This document shows positions 9,618 through 20,457 of a DNA stretch of 64,000 nucleotides, piece by piece. Origin of the DNA: Saccharomyces mikatae IFO 1815 (Eukaryota > Ascomycota > Saccharomycetes > Saccharomycetales > Saccharomycetaceae); NCBI RefSeq assembly GCF_947241705.1, contig NC_079256.1, positions 184,053-248,052 of the forward strand, read 5' to 3'. Under the pieces are notes generated by a model. The model ran no database searches and was not told where the DNA came from. It was given only the letters and a program-made list of their open reading frames with translations. The position numbers were made by a program, and so were the translations under genes. Each line of letters opens with the position of its first letter. Within the stretch, counting starts at the first letter, position 1.

Positions 9618-9914
9618 GACAAAGGTTCTGGCATATTTCTAGCACATCCTTAACAAAACGCAGGAACACCAGTAACCTCAAGAACATTTCGAAGCCCGCG
9701 ATTAATTGTTAACCAATGAGGGCGTAAAAGGCGATGTGCACTCGAAACTAATTTGTATGCAGTTAACTTTAAAGGAACTAGGTGCAAATGCTATCGCTTT
9801 ACCTATTTTGCTCTATAGTCCACGGCTTGATGACCAACAATGCTGAATGGCCAGTCGTTCCAATGGATCGACAGAGAATCCTTCTTGATTACATTTCACA
9901 ATGTGTAGATTGCC
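9618..9914. other. Spacer between DUP240 copies 7 and 8
   Basis: No gene seen. Confidence 0.4.
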
Positions 9915-10597
9915 AATGCAAACCCCTCTGAGAGTACCGACCTCAAGATGAATACACTCGATGAACCTGCTGCACATTTAATCGAGGACAATGTGGCGCT
10001 TCCTGAAGACATGTTCAGCTCATATCCGAGCTATCTATTTTATGAAACGGCTCACTTTCCGCCACTAGCCGTTATGCTCTTGGTGACCACGGGTTTGGTT
10101 TCATTGCTTGTGTTTTTTCATGATAGCTACCGCAGCACTCTTTTTTATGTATTCTCATCGTTGGTTTCCGTTCCCTTATTAGTGAGAAGCTTAATTCTAT
10201 ATTGTCGGAAACAAGTCAGGGATCATGATTTTGATACTGAACTTCTGTTAGAAGTGATCACACGCAAACCCGTATATATTCGATCATGGACAATGGCATA
10301 CACCGTACTACGTTCGCCGTGACGAAGATTGCTACCATTATTTTTATAACCTTCTTGAAGGACAGACTTTCAACAAGCATGAGCGTCCACCCAACCAGCG
10401 ATGTTACGGACACACAACGAGACACGGTAACCACTGGCGCACCAGATGAAGGCACTACTGAATCCTTCACTTTTAGTACCGGGGCAAATTATTGAAAGCT
10501 TCTCTTCAAAGCGGCAGAGATCGAACAACAATCGCAAGATAGTTACTGGCGAGGTATATATCCTGACATCGATGCGCTTCCCAAAAAGACTGAATAG
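9915..10597 (+). pseudogene. DUP240 family member, copy 8, recent N-terminal frameshift and internal deletion
   Basis: 9948-10262 is nearly identical to copy 2 (MNTLDEPAAHLIEDNVALPEDMFSSY, then SYLFYETAHFPP and the two membrane segments). A one-base loss in the first codons puts the normal ATG at 9915 out of frame; the in-frame ATG at 9948 follows it. After ITRKP (about 10270) roughly 50 bases of the core are missing and the frame ends at 10322. Downstream sequence still carries the tail, including a C-terminal dilysine KKTE before the TAG at 10595-10597, the COPI-binding type of signal known from Mst27/Mst28. The high identity to copy 2 indicates a recent duplication or conversion. Confidence 0.85.
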
Positions 10598-10793
10598 CTT
10601 ACTGACACTACCATACGTAAAGCGAACATATACTAAAACATCATATATAATCCGCGCTACCCGGAAATTTACTGTTGCAACAAAAAAAAAAAATAAAACC
10701 TCTAAAAGGGTCTGGTGTTTGTCACTACAAGAGTAGCAGCAATTAGGATAAAACAAGCTGTCGTTTGGTCAGTGTTCCGTTCGTTGGCTCGGC

Positions 10794-11396
10794 ATGAAGT
10801 CTCTTCCTGAGGACATTTTCCATTCGTATTGGAACTATTTGTTTAACGAAGTAGTTCATTATCTGCCAATTATGGTAGTAGTCTTAATAATCGTAGGGTT
10901 AGTTTTGTCAATGGTGCATTTTCGCGACAGCAAACCTTGCGTTCACGTTCTTGGGGTATTACTATTCCTCACCCCTTTCGCTTTAATAGTTCCTATATGC
11001 TTTTTCAGGGAACAGCTCGGTGATCGGAATTTCCAAAGAAAGCTTTTAGTGGAAGTGATCACACGCAAACCCGCGGTGAAGGGGAAAGAATGGAAAACTA
11101 TTACATACAATATGAACCAGTATTTATTCGTTAACAATTTATGGAACACTCCATACTACTTCTACCGCGACGAAGATTGCCATCGTTACTTTCTGAGCCT
11201 TATTGAAGGACACACCTTCAAGAAGCAAGACAAATCGTCCATCAACAGTGTCAAGGACGTACAACGCACCGAATTTTTCACTTTCAGTCCCGGACCTAAT
11301 TACCAAGTGTGTCTTTCCAAGGCAGCTGAGATCGAACAACGATCTCAGAATTATTACTGGCGACAGCAGTATCCCGGTATTGGTGCGCTTCTTTAG
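10794..11396 (+). CDS. DUP240 membrane protein lacking its N-terminal segment (copy 9)
   Basis: 200 residues from ATG at 10794 (MKSLPEDIFHSYWNYLFNE). Compared with copy 2 it lacks about the first 25 residues, including the conserved EPxAHLIE block; the new ATG replaces that end. The two hydrophobic segments, LLVEVITRKPAVKGKEWKTITYNMNQYLF split over its usual positions, NTPYYFYRDEDCHRYF and a C-terminal AAEIEQRSQNYYWRQQYPGIGALL are intact. It stops before any dilysine. By position, next to YAT1, it corresponds to MST28 in S. cerevisiae, but gene conversion makes names unsafe. It could encode a shortened membrane protein or be an early pseudogene. Confidence 0.6.
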   Translation: MKSLPEDIFHSYWNYLFNEVVHYLPIMVVVLIIVGLVLSMVHFRDSKPCVHVLGVLLFLTPFALIVPICFFREQLGDRNFQRKLLVEVITRKPAVKGKEWKTITYNMNQYLFVNNLWNTPYYFYRDEDCHRYFLSLIEGHTFKKQDKSSINSVKDVQRTEFFTFSPGPNYQVCLSKAAEIEQRSQNYYWRQQYPGIGALL

Positions 11397-11744
11397 AGAA
11401 AAAGACAATATACGGTTATATATTTAAATACAGAACGTGCGGAACGACAAACCCATCATCAGTGTCACACGACTGAGAAGACTTCCCCATTTAGACTCTC
11501 TCCATGAGGGATCAGCGGCTAAAAAGAAAAACAATCAGCAGCAGCAGCAGAGCGTCAGCATCAGCGCTAGAGTCATCACCCCGGCAGTCCATGGTCATTC
11601 CCGCGAACTTTCCATTTGTCCGGCGCACCATACCAGCGGCAACCACACTGCGCATATATATATATACAAGACACACATACACACAGTATAGGATACAGAA
11701 AGGGGAAAACACATAACAGTAACCCCATCCCCTGTCCGTACACA
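11397..11744. promoter_or_regulatory. YAT1 upstream region
   Basis: Contains a CAG-rich run (11535-11550), an ATATATATATAC TATA-like run near 11656 and a CACA-rich leader. No gene is supported, and in-frame extension of YAT1 upstream relies on a non-ATG codon. Confidence 0.5.
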
Positions 11745-13814
11745 ATGCCAAACAACTTGAAAAGACTTCCCGTTCCTCCTCTGCAGGACACGCTCAACCG
11801 CTACCTAGCACGCGTGGAACCGCTGCAGGACGAACGCCAGAACCGCCGCACGCGCCGCACTGTGCTCTCCGCAGAAAACCTGGACGCACTGAACACGCTG
11901 CACGAGCGGCTGCTAGAATACGACGCACGCCTCGCAGCAAACAACCCCCAATCTTCGTACATCGAGCAGTTTTGGTACGACGCGTACCTGCTGTACGACG
12001 CATCCGTCGTCCTCAACGTTAACCCGTACTTCCAACTGCAAGACGACCCAACCATCAAAGACACCCCAGAGACCGCGGCACAGGGACCGTACGGCGCTCA
12101 CACGGTGCAAGTACGTCGTGCCGCACGACTCACCACCTCCATCCTCAAGTTCATCCGCCAGATCCGCCACGGCACTCTGCGCACAGACACCGTGCGCGGC
12201 AAAACGCCCCTGTCCATGGACCAATATGAGCGGCTATTTGGATCCAGCAGAATACCTCCGGGCCCCGGCGAGCCCTCTTGCCACTTGCAAACAGACGCCA
12301 CGTCGCATCACGTGGTGGCAATGTATCGTGGCCAGTTCTACTGGTTCGACGTGCTGGACACCCGCAACGAGCCCATCTTTGCCACCCCAGAGCAACTGGA
12401 ATGGAACCTGTACTCCATCATCATGGACGCGGAATCCGCCTCCAGCGGATCCGCGCCCTTTGGCGTGTTCACCACCGAGTCGCGTCGTGTGTGGTCCAAC
12501 ATCAGAGACTATCTGTTCCACGCCGAAGACTGTACCAACTGGCGCAATCTCAAACTGATCGACTCCGCGTTGTTCGTGATCTGTCTCGACGACGTAGCGT
12601 TTGCCGCGGACCAACAGGACGAGCTCACGCGTTCGATGCTGTGCGGGACTTCCAACATCAACCTCGACCCGCGCCAGCACCAGCCGCCATTGAACGTGCA
12701 AACGGGTACCTGTCTCAACCGCTGGTATGACAAGTTACAACTGATCGTGACCAAGAACGGCAAGGCCGGCATCAACTTCGAACACACGGGCGTAGACGGC
12801 CACACCGTGCTGCGACTTGCCACAGACATCTACACAGACTCGATTCTGAGTTTTGCACGTGGTGTCACCAAGAACGTAGTGGACATCTTTGGCGATGATG
12901 GGAAACCACCATCATCATCAGCATCAGCAGCATCAGCCGCTCGCTCCGCCAACTTGATCACCATCCCCCGTAAACTGGAATGGCGTACGGATAATTTTCT
13001 GCAATCATCGTTGCACTTTGCCGAGACCCGCATCTCGGACCTCATCTCGCAGTACGAGTTTGTCAATCTTGACTTCTCGCAATACGGCGCCTCGCACGTC
13101 AAGTCGCTGTTCAAATGCTCTCCGGACGCCTTCGTGCAGCAGGTGTTCCAGGTCGCCTATTTCGCGCTGTACGGCCGGTTCGAGACCGTGTACGAGCCTG
13201 CCATGACCAAGGCGTTCCAGAACGGCCGCACGGAGGCCATCCGTTCTGTTACGCTGCAATCCAAGCTCTTTGTCAAGTCGCTGCTGGACCAGGACGCCTC
13301 GGACTCCACCAAGGTCCAGCTCTTGCACGAGGCGTGCGCCGCACATTCGCAAATCACTAGGGAATGCTCGCAGGGTCTGGGCCAGGACCGCCACCTGTAT
13401 GCTCTATACTGCATCTGGAACCAGTGGTACAAGGACAAGCTGGAGCTGCCTCCCATCTTCCAGGACAAGTCGTGGGCCGCCATGCAGAACAACGTTTTGA
13501 GCACTTCCAACTGCGGTAACCCATGCCTCAGAAGTTTCGGGTTCGGACCCGTCACTGCTAACGGCTTCGGCATCGGCTACATCATCAGAGACCATTCCAT
13601 CTCCGTGGTTGTGTCTTCGAGGCATCGTCAAACGGCTCGGTTCGTGTCACTCATGGAGAAGTCCCTACTTGAGATCGACCGCATCTTCAAGCGGCAACAA
13701 CGGCACGCAGCAAAGCCTGCCGCGAGGGCCACTGCCAGTGCGGGCACTAAGTCGGAAGACATGAAGTATCTGCTGTCTGGCTATGACTACTTTGACGTCA
13801 GCGTCTCGGGCTGA
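11745..13814 (+). CDS. YAT1: Carnitine O-acetyltransferase, outer mitochondrial membrane
   Basis: 689 residues, close to the 687 of S. cerevisiae Yat1. The enzyme moves acetyl groups between CoA and carnitine so that acetyl units can be shuttled to mitochondria during growth on ethanol or acetate. The choline/carnitine acyltransferase fold runs through the whole protein: N-terminal LPVPPLQDTLNRYL, a substrate-tunnel segment FYWFDVLD, and the catalytic-histidine motif FEHTGVDGHTVLRLA with His347. The ATG at 11745 is chosen because MPNNLKRLPVPPL is the family start; an upstream in-frame extension has no ATG. The gene is strikingly GC-rich compared with its neighbours, so it throws many meaningless antisense and shifted frames. 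It lies between the DUP240 array and SWH1, the same order as on S. cerevisiae chromosome I. Confidence 0.95.
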   Translation: MPNNLKRLPVPPLQDTLNRYLARVEPLQDERQNRRTRRTVLSAENLDALNTLHERLLEYDARLAANNPQSSYIEQFWYDAYLLYDASVVLNVNPYFQLQDDPTIKDTPETAAQGPYGAHTVQVRRAARLTTSILKFIRQIRHGTLRTDTVRGKTPLSMDQYERLFGSSRIPPGPGEPSCHLQTDATSHHVVAMYRGQFYWFDVLDTRNEPIFATPEQLEWNLYSIIMDAESASSGSAPFGVFTTESRRVWSNIRDYLFHAEDCTNWRNLKLIDSALFVICLDDVAFAADQQDELTRSMLCGTSNINLDPRQHQPPLNVQTGTCLNRWYDKLQLIVTKNGKAGINFEHTGVDGHTVLRLATDIYTDSILSFARGVTKNVVDIFGDDGKPPSSSASAASAARSANLITIPRKLEWRTDNFLQSSLHFAETRISDLISQYEFVNLDFSQYGASHVKSLFKCSPDAFVQQVFQVAYFALYGRFETVYEPAMTKAFQNGRTEAIRSVTLQSKLFVKSLLDQDASDSTKVQLLHEACAAHSQITRECSQGLGQDRHLYALYCIWNQWYKDKLELPPIFQDKSWAAMQNNVLSTSNCGNPCLRSFGFGPVTANGFGIGYIIRDHSISVVVSSRHRQTARFVSLMEKSLLEIDRIFKRQQRHAAKPAARATASAGTKSEDMKYLLSGYDYFDVSVSG

Positions 13815-13857
13815 TGATATTCTCCCCGTTCACGCGGAAAGCTATACTGAATACTGT

Positions 13858-13863
13858 ATGTAT

Positions 13864-13894
<31 letters not shown>

Positions 13895-13906
13895 CATATA
13901 TATATC
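13858..13906. repeat. (TG)n/(TA)n microsatellite downstream of YAT1
   Basis: Alternating purine-pyrimidine run TATATGTGTGTGTGTG continuing into TATGTATGCATATATATAT, just after the YAT1 stop. The rest of the 377-bp YAT1-SWH1 spacer holds an AAGAG-repeat tract (14093-14115) before SWH1. Confidence 0.85.
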
Positions 13907-14191
13907 TAAGCTAGAAAACCCCTCCCCCAGTGTGACTCGAACGTTCTTCTGTCGCTGGTCCTGCTACTGTAATCACATATGGGCTTGTCTTGTCCAGCAG
14001 CGACTGTAATTTAATTGTAATTTAATTTACCCACCCACCCGTCGTTTGCTTTTCTCTACTGCTCGGTTCGATCGCCGAGCGAACGTAAACCGAAGAAGAG
14101 AAGAGAAGAGAAGAGAAAAAAGGAACCTCAGAAATCAAAGGTAATAAATATCAAGGTTCCCACCTCCACACTCTCCGCCGCTCTACTTACC

Positions 14192-17100
14192 ATGGAACAA
14201 CCGGACCTCTCATCCGTGGCTATCAGTAAGCCGCTGCTGAAGTTGAAACTTCTCGACGCCCTGCGCCAGGGCAGTTTCCCTAACTTGAAAGATCTCCTAC
14301 AAAAGCAATTCCAGCCACTAGACGACCCAAACGTCCAACAAGTGCTCCATCTCATGCTGCACTACGCCGTACAAGTCGCCCCCATGGCGACAATAAGGGA
14401 TATCGTCCACCACTGGGTCGCGACAGATCCTACTTTCTTGAACGTCCATCTCGATCTAAACGAACAAGACCCTAATGGCAACACTCCACTGCACATCGCC
14501 GCCTACCAGTCTCGCGGTGACATCGTGGCTTTCCTCCTAGACCAGCCCACCATCAACGACTGCGTGCTCAATAACTCCCACTTGCAGGCCATCGAGATGT
14601 GCAAGAACCTAAACATCGCGCAGATGATGCAGGTGAAGCGCTCCACCTACGTCGCAGAGACGGCCCAGGAGTTCAGGACAGCCTTCAACAACAGAGACTT
14701 CGGTCACCTAGAGTCCATTCTCTCCAGCCCTCGAAACGCAGAACTGCTCGACATCAATGGCATGGACCCAGAAACCGGCGACACCGTCCTGCACGAATTC
14801 GTCAAGAAAAGAGACGTCATCATGTGCCGTTGGTTGCTCGAACACGGCGCCGACCCGTTCAAGAGAGATCGCAAGGGCAAACTGCCCATCGACCTCGTCA
14901 GGAAAGTCAACGAAAACGACACCGCCACCAACACCAAGATCGCTATCGACATCGAACTAAGAAAACTGCTGGAAAGGGCCACCAGGGAACAAAGCGTCAT
15001 TGACGTCACAAACAACAACTTGCACGAGGCCCCCACTTACAAGGGCTACTTGAAAAAATGGACCAATTTCGCTCAAGGATACAAGTTGCGTTGGTTCATC
15101 CTCAGTAGCGATGGCAAACTGTCGTACTACATCGATCAGGCTGACACCAAGAACGCCTGTAGAGGCTCACTAAACATGTCTTCGTGCTCCTTGCATTTGG
15201 ATTCGTCTGAAAAGTTGAAATTCGAAATCATCGGCGGTAACAACGGTGTTATTAGGTGGCATTTGAAGGGGAATCATCCTATCGAGACAAACAGATGGGT
15301 TTGGGCCATCCAGGGAGCCATAAGATACGCAAAGGACAGAGAAATTTTGCTACACAATGGCACCTATTCTCCCTCGTTGGCATTGAGCCATGGCTTGTCG
15401 CCCAAGGTGCCCAATCCAGAAAACTTGCATGCAACCCCAAAACGTTTGACCAAGAGCCCGCATCTCTCCAAATCCACACTGACACAAAACACTGAGAACG
15501 ATGATGATGATGACGATAATAATAATGACAAGAATATTAGTAACAACAACAACAATAATAATAATAATAACAAAGATGATGATGATAGAGACAATGATGA
15601 CAAATCTCTCGTCGACCCATTGCCCTTGATTTCATCTAGAAGCCAAAGCTTAAGCGATATCAATTCCGGTCCGCATTCCAGAAAGTCCACAGTTTCATTT
15701 GCAGGGGTTGATTTACCATTGGATGATGAGCGCTATTCGGACGATGATTCTGACGACGACGGAAACTCTTCCTTTACGGTAGAAAACGATGGCGATGAGG
15801 ATTTAAACGCCATATACGGACCGTACCTCCAAAAACTACATATGCTACAAAGATCTATTTCAATCGAGTTGGCATCATTGAACGAACTCCTGCAAGATAA
15901 ACAACAGCATGACGAATATTGGAACACAGTTAACACGTCTATCGGAACCGTCAGCGAGTTTTTCGACAAACTAAATCGTTTAACCTCTCAAAGGGAAAAA
16001 AGAATGATTGCACAGATGACCAAACAACGCGATGTCAATAACGTCTGGATTCAATCAGTGAAAGATCTGGAAATGGAATTGGTCGATAAAGATGAAAAAT
16101 TGGTTGCTTTGGATAAAGAACGCAAAAACTTGAAAAAAATGCTGCAAAAAAAACTGAACAGTCAACCCCAACTCGAAATCGAGTCCAATGAAGATTCTGG
16201 CGATGATAATTCAATGATGAAGGGGTCTCAAGAATCAACAAATACCCTTGAAGAAATTGTAAAATTCATTGAAGCCACAAAGGAAAGTGACGAAGATTCA
16301 GACGCTGACGAATTCTTCGACGCAGAAGAAGCTGCTTCTGACGAAAAGGCAATAGAATCGGAAAACCTGCCCACAAATGAGAGAACTAAGACAAATGAAA
16401 CACCACAAGATGAAGCGGCAGAAGCCGAAAGCCTCATTGTAATCAGTTCTCCACAAGTAGAAAAGAAAAACCAACTTTTGAAAGAGGGGTCATATGTTGG
16501 ATATGAAGATCCAATGAGAATCAAGCTGGCTTTGGATGAAGACAACCGTCCCAAGATTGGTCTTTGGTCTGTTTTAAAATCTATGGTTGGCCAAGATCTG
16601 ACCAAACTAACTCTGCCAGTATCGTTCAATGAACCAACATCCCTATTACAAAGGGTTTCCGAAGATATCGAATATTCTCATATCCTTGACCAAGCTGCCA
16701 CTTTTGAAGACTCATCTTTAAGAACGCTATATGTAGCTGCCTTCACTGCATCAATGTACGCATCTACAACGAATAGGGTTTCTAAACCATTTAATCCCTT
16801 GCTCGGAGAAACTTTTGAATATGCCAGGACTGATGGCCAATATCGATTTTTCACCGAACAAGTTTCCCACCATCCACCTATATCTGCTACTTGGACAGAA
16901 TCCCCCAAATGGGATTTCTACGGTGAGTGTAATGTTGATTCATCATTCAATGGACGTACGTTTGCCGTACAGCATTTAGGATTGTGGTATATTACTATTC
17001 GTCCTGATCATAATAGCAATATTCCCGAGGAAACTTACTCCTGGAAAAAACCAAACAATACTGTTATTGGTATTTTGATGGGAAAACCACAAGTTGACAA

Positions 17101-17731
17101 CAGTGGGGACGTCAAAGTTACAAATCATACCACAGGTGACTATTGTATGTTGCATTACAAGGCCCACGGTTGGACCTCGGCCGGTGCATATGAAGTCAGA
17201 GGTGAAGTATTCAATAGCAATGGTGAAAAAGTATGGGTTCTTGGTGGACATTGGAATGATTCCATCTACGGGAAAAAAGTGACTGCTAGAGGTGGGGAGT
17301 TGACTTTGGACAGAATAAAAACGGCAAATTCTGCTATGGGAGGACCAAAGTTAGATGGTTCTAAATTTTTAATTTGGAAAGCGAATGAAAGACCTTCTGT
17401 GCCATTTAATTTAACATCATTTGCATTAACCTTAAATGCTTTGCCTCCCCACTTGTTGCCATATTTGGCACCCACAGATAGTCGTTTGAGGCCTGATCAA
17501 AGAGCTATGGAAAATGGTGAGTACGATAAGGCTGCAGAGGAAAAGCACCGTGTAGAAGTGAAGCAAAGGACTGCAAAAAAGGAACGTGAACAAAGAGGAG
17601 AAGAATACAGGCCTAGATGGTTTGTCCAAGAAGAACACCCGATCACCAAGAGTTTATATTGGAAATATAATGGTGAGTACTGGATGAAGAGAAAGAACCA
17701 TGATTTCGGGGATTGTGTTGATATCTTCTAA
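14192..17731 (+). CDS. SWH1: Oxysterol-binding protein homologue with ankyrin repeats, PH domain and FFAT motif
   Basis: 1179 residues (S. cerevisiae Swh1/Osh1 is about 1188). Osh1 binds ergosterol and PI4P and acts at the nucleus-vacuole junction and late Golgi. Visible order: ankyrin repeats in the first 240 residues (NGNTPLHIAAYQSRGDIVAFLL, DTVLHEFVKKRDVIMCRWLLEHGADPF), a PH domain from about residue 282 (YKGYLKKWTNFAQGYKLRWF), an Asp/Asn-rich low-complexity run (about 435-470), a coiled-coil stretch, an FFAT motif EFFDAEE near residue 704 for binding VAP proteins Scs2/Scs22, and the lipid-binding ORD with the family signature EQVSHHPP near residue 889. The protein is complete. The last third is the source of a partial duplicate at 22 kb. 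Confidence 0.96.
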   Translation: MEQPDLSSVAISKPLLKLKLLDALRQGSFPNLKDLLQKQFQPLDDPNVQQVLHLMLHYAVQVAPMATIRDIVHHWVATDPTFLNVHLDLNEQDPNGNTPLHIAAYQSRGDIVAFLLDQPTINDCVLNNSHLQAIEMCKNLNIAQMMQVKRSTYVAETAQEFRTAFNNRDFGHLESILSSPRNAELLDINGMDPETGDTVLHEFVKKRDVIMCRWLLEHGADPFKRDRKGKLPIDLVRKVNENDTATNTKIAIDIELRKLLERATREQSVIDVTNNNLHEAPTYKGYLKKWTNFAQGYKLRWFILSSDGKLSYYIDQADTKNACRGSLNMSSCSLHLDSSEKLKFEIIGGNNGVIRWHLKGNHPIETNRWVWAIQGAIRYAKDREILLHNGTYSPSLALSHGLSPKVPNPENLHATPKRLTKSPHLSKSTLTQNTENDDDDDDNNNDKNISNNNNNNNNNNKDDDDRDNDDKSLVDPLPLISSRSQSLSDINSGPHSRKSTVSFAGVDLPLDDERYSDDDSDDDGNSSFTVENDGDEDLNAIYGPYLQKLHMLQRSISIELASLNELLQDKQQHDEYWNTVNTSIGTVSEFFDKLNRLTSQREKRMIAQMTKQRDVNNVWIQSVKDLEMELVDKDEKLVALDKERKNLKKMLQKKLNSQPQLEIESNEDSGDDNSMMKGSQESTNTLEEIVKFIEATKESDEDSDADEFFDAEEAASDEKAIESENLPTNERTKTNETPQDEAAEAESLIVISSPQVEKKNQLLKEGSYVGYEDPMRIKLALDEDNRPKIGLWSVLKSMVGQDLTKLTLPVSFNEPTSLLQRVSEDIEYSHILDQAATFEDSSLRTLYVAAFTASMYASTTNRVSKPFNPLLGETFEYARTDGQYRFFTEQVSHHPPISATWTESPKWDFYGECNVDSSFNGRTFAVQHLGLWYITIRPDHNSNIPEETYSWKKPNNTVIGILMGKPQVDNSGDVKVTNHTTGDYCMLHYKAHGWTSAGAYEVRGEVFNSNGEKVWVLGGHWNDSIYGKKVTARGGELTLDRIKTANSAMGGPKLDGSKFLIWKANERPSVPFNLTSFALTLNALPPHLLPYLAPTDSRLRPDQRAMENGEYDKAAEEKHRVEVKQRTAKKEREQRGEEYRPRWFVQEEHPITKSLYWKYNGEYWMKRKNHDFGDCVDIF
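15498..15605 (+). repeat. Trinucleotide run coding Asp/Asn tracts inside SWH1
   Basis: GAT/AAT/AAC repeats encode poly-Asp and poly-Asn between the PH domain and the coiled coil. Such runs vary in length between strains, which can explain the small size difference from S. cerevisiae Swh1. Confidence 0.85.
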
Positions 17732-19231
17732 ACTGTACATGCAGCCGCAGAAATATGCACTTATAAGTGTGGATCGAGAACGCTAGTACAGTGCACTATA
17801 AACGCATTGAAGACAGGATCTATTTAATTATGTAATATAACGTATTTATACTTTCTTGTTGCACGAATATGTCATTATGATAAGAGTGGAGTTTAGGTTA
17901 TATCGTTAACAAGTTCTCTTTCTCGAAAGGAACAAAAGAACAGACTGTGTGGAAACAAACTATGATCAAACTCATGCCATTCTTGATATTAGCAGCATTT
18001 ATCCACATCGACAAGAAGGAAGAAACTATATCTGTATAAATCGACCCCCATTGAATCAAGTTCGACTAAGCACATCAATTGTATACACCCGTAGCAATAT
18101 TGAATGTCGAAGGCCTGAAAAGTTAAGATAAAAAAGAGGTTTTTCATCATTTGGACGATAGCCGGTCCACAAACCAGGTAGATATTATGAATGGATTCCC
18201 CAAAATGAAAGAAAAAAAAGAAAAAAAAACAAGAAAAACCACCGCTGTTCTCTTAGTAATCTTCGGACGCTTAACAATTTTTTCAAGTTCTCCATAAGAT
18301 GTTATTTAGCTCTGGTAATTGTGCCACTAAATGACAGACAATGATTTCCGCGATTATAATGCCCTTTCTAGCCCTTGGGCAGAGATATTTGTTCCCACAG
18401 CTCAAGGCAAGCCCATTTCTGCTTCTTACAATACAGATCATTTGATATAGCAATGATTTACGTTACAAGCATTACTGTATATAGTAATATAGGTATTTTG
18501 AACAATGCCAACTCACAGTTGCCTTTTAGCTTGAATCTGGACGGTGTCCCGTGGTTACTTTAAAAAAAGTCGTTATCATTTGCTGGTTTACACCCTTTTA
18601 CATAGTTTAATAAAACTTTGTTGGCACCTCTTAAAGTCAGTATGCCTGGATAAACAATTGTGTAGAGTTTTTCCTCGACTTTTTTGGGAATTCAGAGTCT
18701 AGCAGTGTCTTTACTGCAGTAGCCCTATCTGCTTATACAATCCAGAGCGTTATGACATATTATAATCATAACAGTTTACACCTCCATTACAGTAGAACTA
18801 CTCAGGGAGGAAAGATACTATTGATTTTTTTCACAATAAAAGTTCAGATAAACTAATTCGGCAGAAAAACGTTGTCGAGATTATCACACCGCTGTTATTG
18901 AAACCGAAGTAAATACCAAAATAAAACATGCTAATCATTGATTTATTCCATGAACAGTTTTTTAGTTGATTCCCATAAAACTGCTTATGTGTAACTCAAA
19001 TTAGAACTGAGAAGTGAAAATGAACCGAATTTCTACACATAATATGACTGTAAAATCATATTTTTTTAAGATATGCATGCGTTCAAAAAAATCTTTGCAA
19101 TGGTATCGTTCTTTATTGATGCAAAAATCAACATAAAGAGCTAAATCTTTTTGTAATGAATAGTTACTCAATGTACGACACCTTCTATGCATGAAAAAAA
19201 AGCTTACCATAATTTCAACTATATTTTCAGC
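17732..19231. other. Intergenic, downstream of SWH1
   Basis: About 1.5 kb without a supported gene. The first 95 bp are shared with the duplicate at 22412-22505. Confidence 0.5.
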
Positions 19232-20457
19232 AATACACTCCGTATGTGAGTACAAAGAATGCCGTCTGTACGGCTTATATTCTAGTATTCCTCTTGACCA
19301 ATGGCATCCTAAACCAATATTATTGGTTTCCCTGATTTCTTTATTAATTTTGTATCACCTGGCATTTTCTATTTTCAGTGTTTTTAGCTTTTTTGTCGTG
19401 TTGTAAAGTTTCTTTAAAACTGAGAAAATTTTTACCTAGCTTATAGCATGCAAATGTTGCAACAATATCAATAACATGAATCCCAATTAACCACATGATC
19501 TCGCTATATTTTGGAATCAGATGCTTGATGTCATAGTTGCTGCCATTCTTATTTTACCCTCCATCTATCCGTCATGTTAAACAGCGCCCAAGCATGTCGC
19601 TATAGAACTCCAGCAACATATCAAGGTTCTGGCTGTATATGTGACATTTGTTCTGTCTTGGGATTGTTCATTTTTTATTCACGATGGATATACCGTGTGC
19701 TTTTTTTCGCTGTTGATGTAATCACTATTGCAATACAGTCTTTTGCAGCGCATATACTGCTTTCAGCAATACCATCAGAAAGACCGAACAGCTTTTATAC
19801 AAAGATCTGCAGAGAAGTACATGGTGCCGCGGATTTCTGTCCCAATCTACTACTAATATTTTTTTCAGTTTCTGAGTCTCGATGGATATCGTTGTTTGTA
19901 TCACAACTCCGAGTACAAATAAGGCCAGCGAAGAATTGACAGCATTGATAATTTCTCCTGAAACTGCTCTTCAGAGAAAACGTGGAGCTCCCTGGTAGCT
20001 GTTCTATGGGTAAAACCAAACAGTAAAGTACAAATTTTGTGGATGATTCAAGAAAATATGAGTGAGGGGAAAGCTTCAGATTTTGCATTCGTGTTAGCTA
20101 GATACACTCAAACCGCAAGAATTGCCACTTAAGAATTCGCTTATATCTACAAAACCTTTACTGGAATGCACATTCTTCGGCGACAAAGACGTGGGATGAA
20201 TATTGACACTGTATGCACAGGCTACCGGAAACAGTAGCTCTTACGTTGGGCAGTTCAGAACATGTTTCAGACTGAAGTTACGGAGACGTTCAACAGCAAG
20301 CTAATACTTGTCTCTTCCAGCTTCATGAATGAAAGCCACTGAGGTTTGCTGCTGATTCTGATAAGATATTTTAGCATATCTGCTACTTACCAGTAGCATG
20401 AAACCTGTTGGATCATGATATCGAAAGGGCTAATAAACCCATCCTTTCAGTGAAGAG
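19232..20457. repeat. Large direct repeat A, copy 1
   Basis: Matches 26872-28263 in the same orientation, at high identity over most of its length (for example AATACACTCCGTATGTGAGT at the start and CCTGTTGGATCATGAT near the end). An internal stretch differs: about 19800-19940 here is replaced by unrelated sequence, with a GATCTGCAGA triplication, in copy 2. No gene recognised; frames of 60-121 codons in it are not conserved between the two copies. Confidence 0.9.

Noticed and set aside
11512-13631. Many 60-155-codon frames antisense to or shifted within YAT1
   Set aside because: They follow from the high GC content of YAT1, which lowers stop frequency in every frame; none has a domain or start context.
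19574-19939. 121-codon frame in repeat A copy 1
   Set aside because: The frame starts with ATG but is not maintained in repeat A copy 2 (65 codons with a different end), which argues against coding function.
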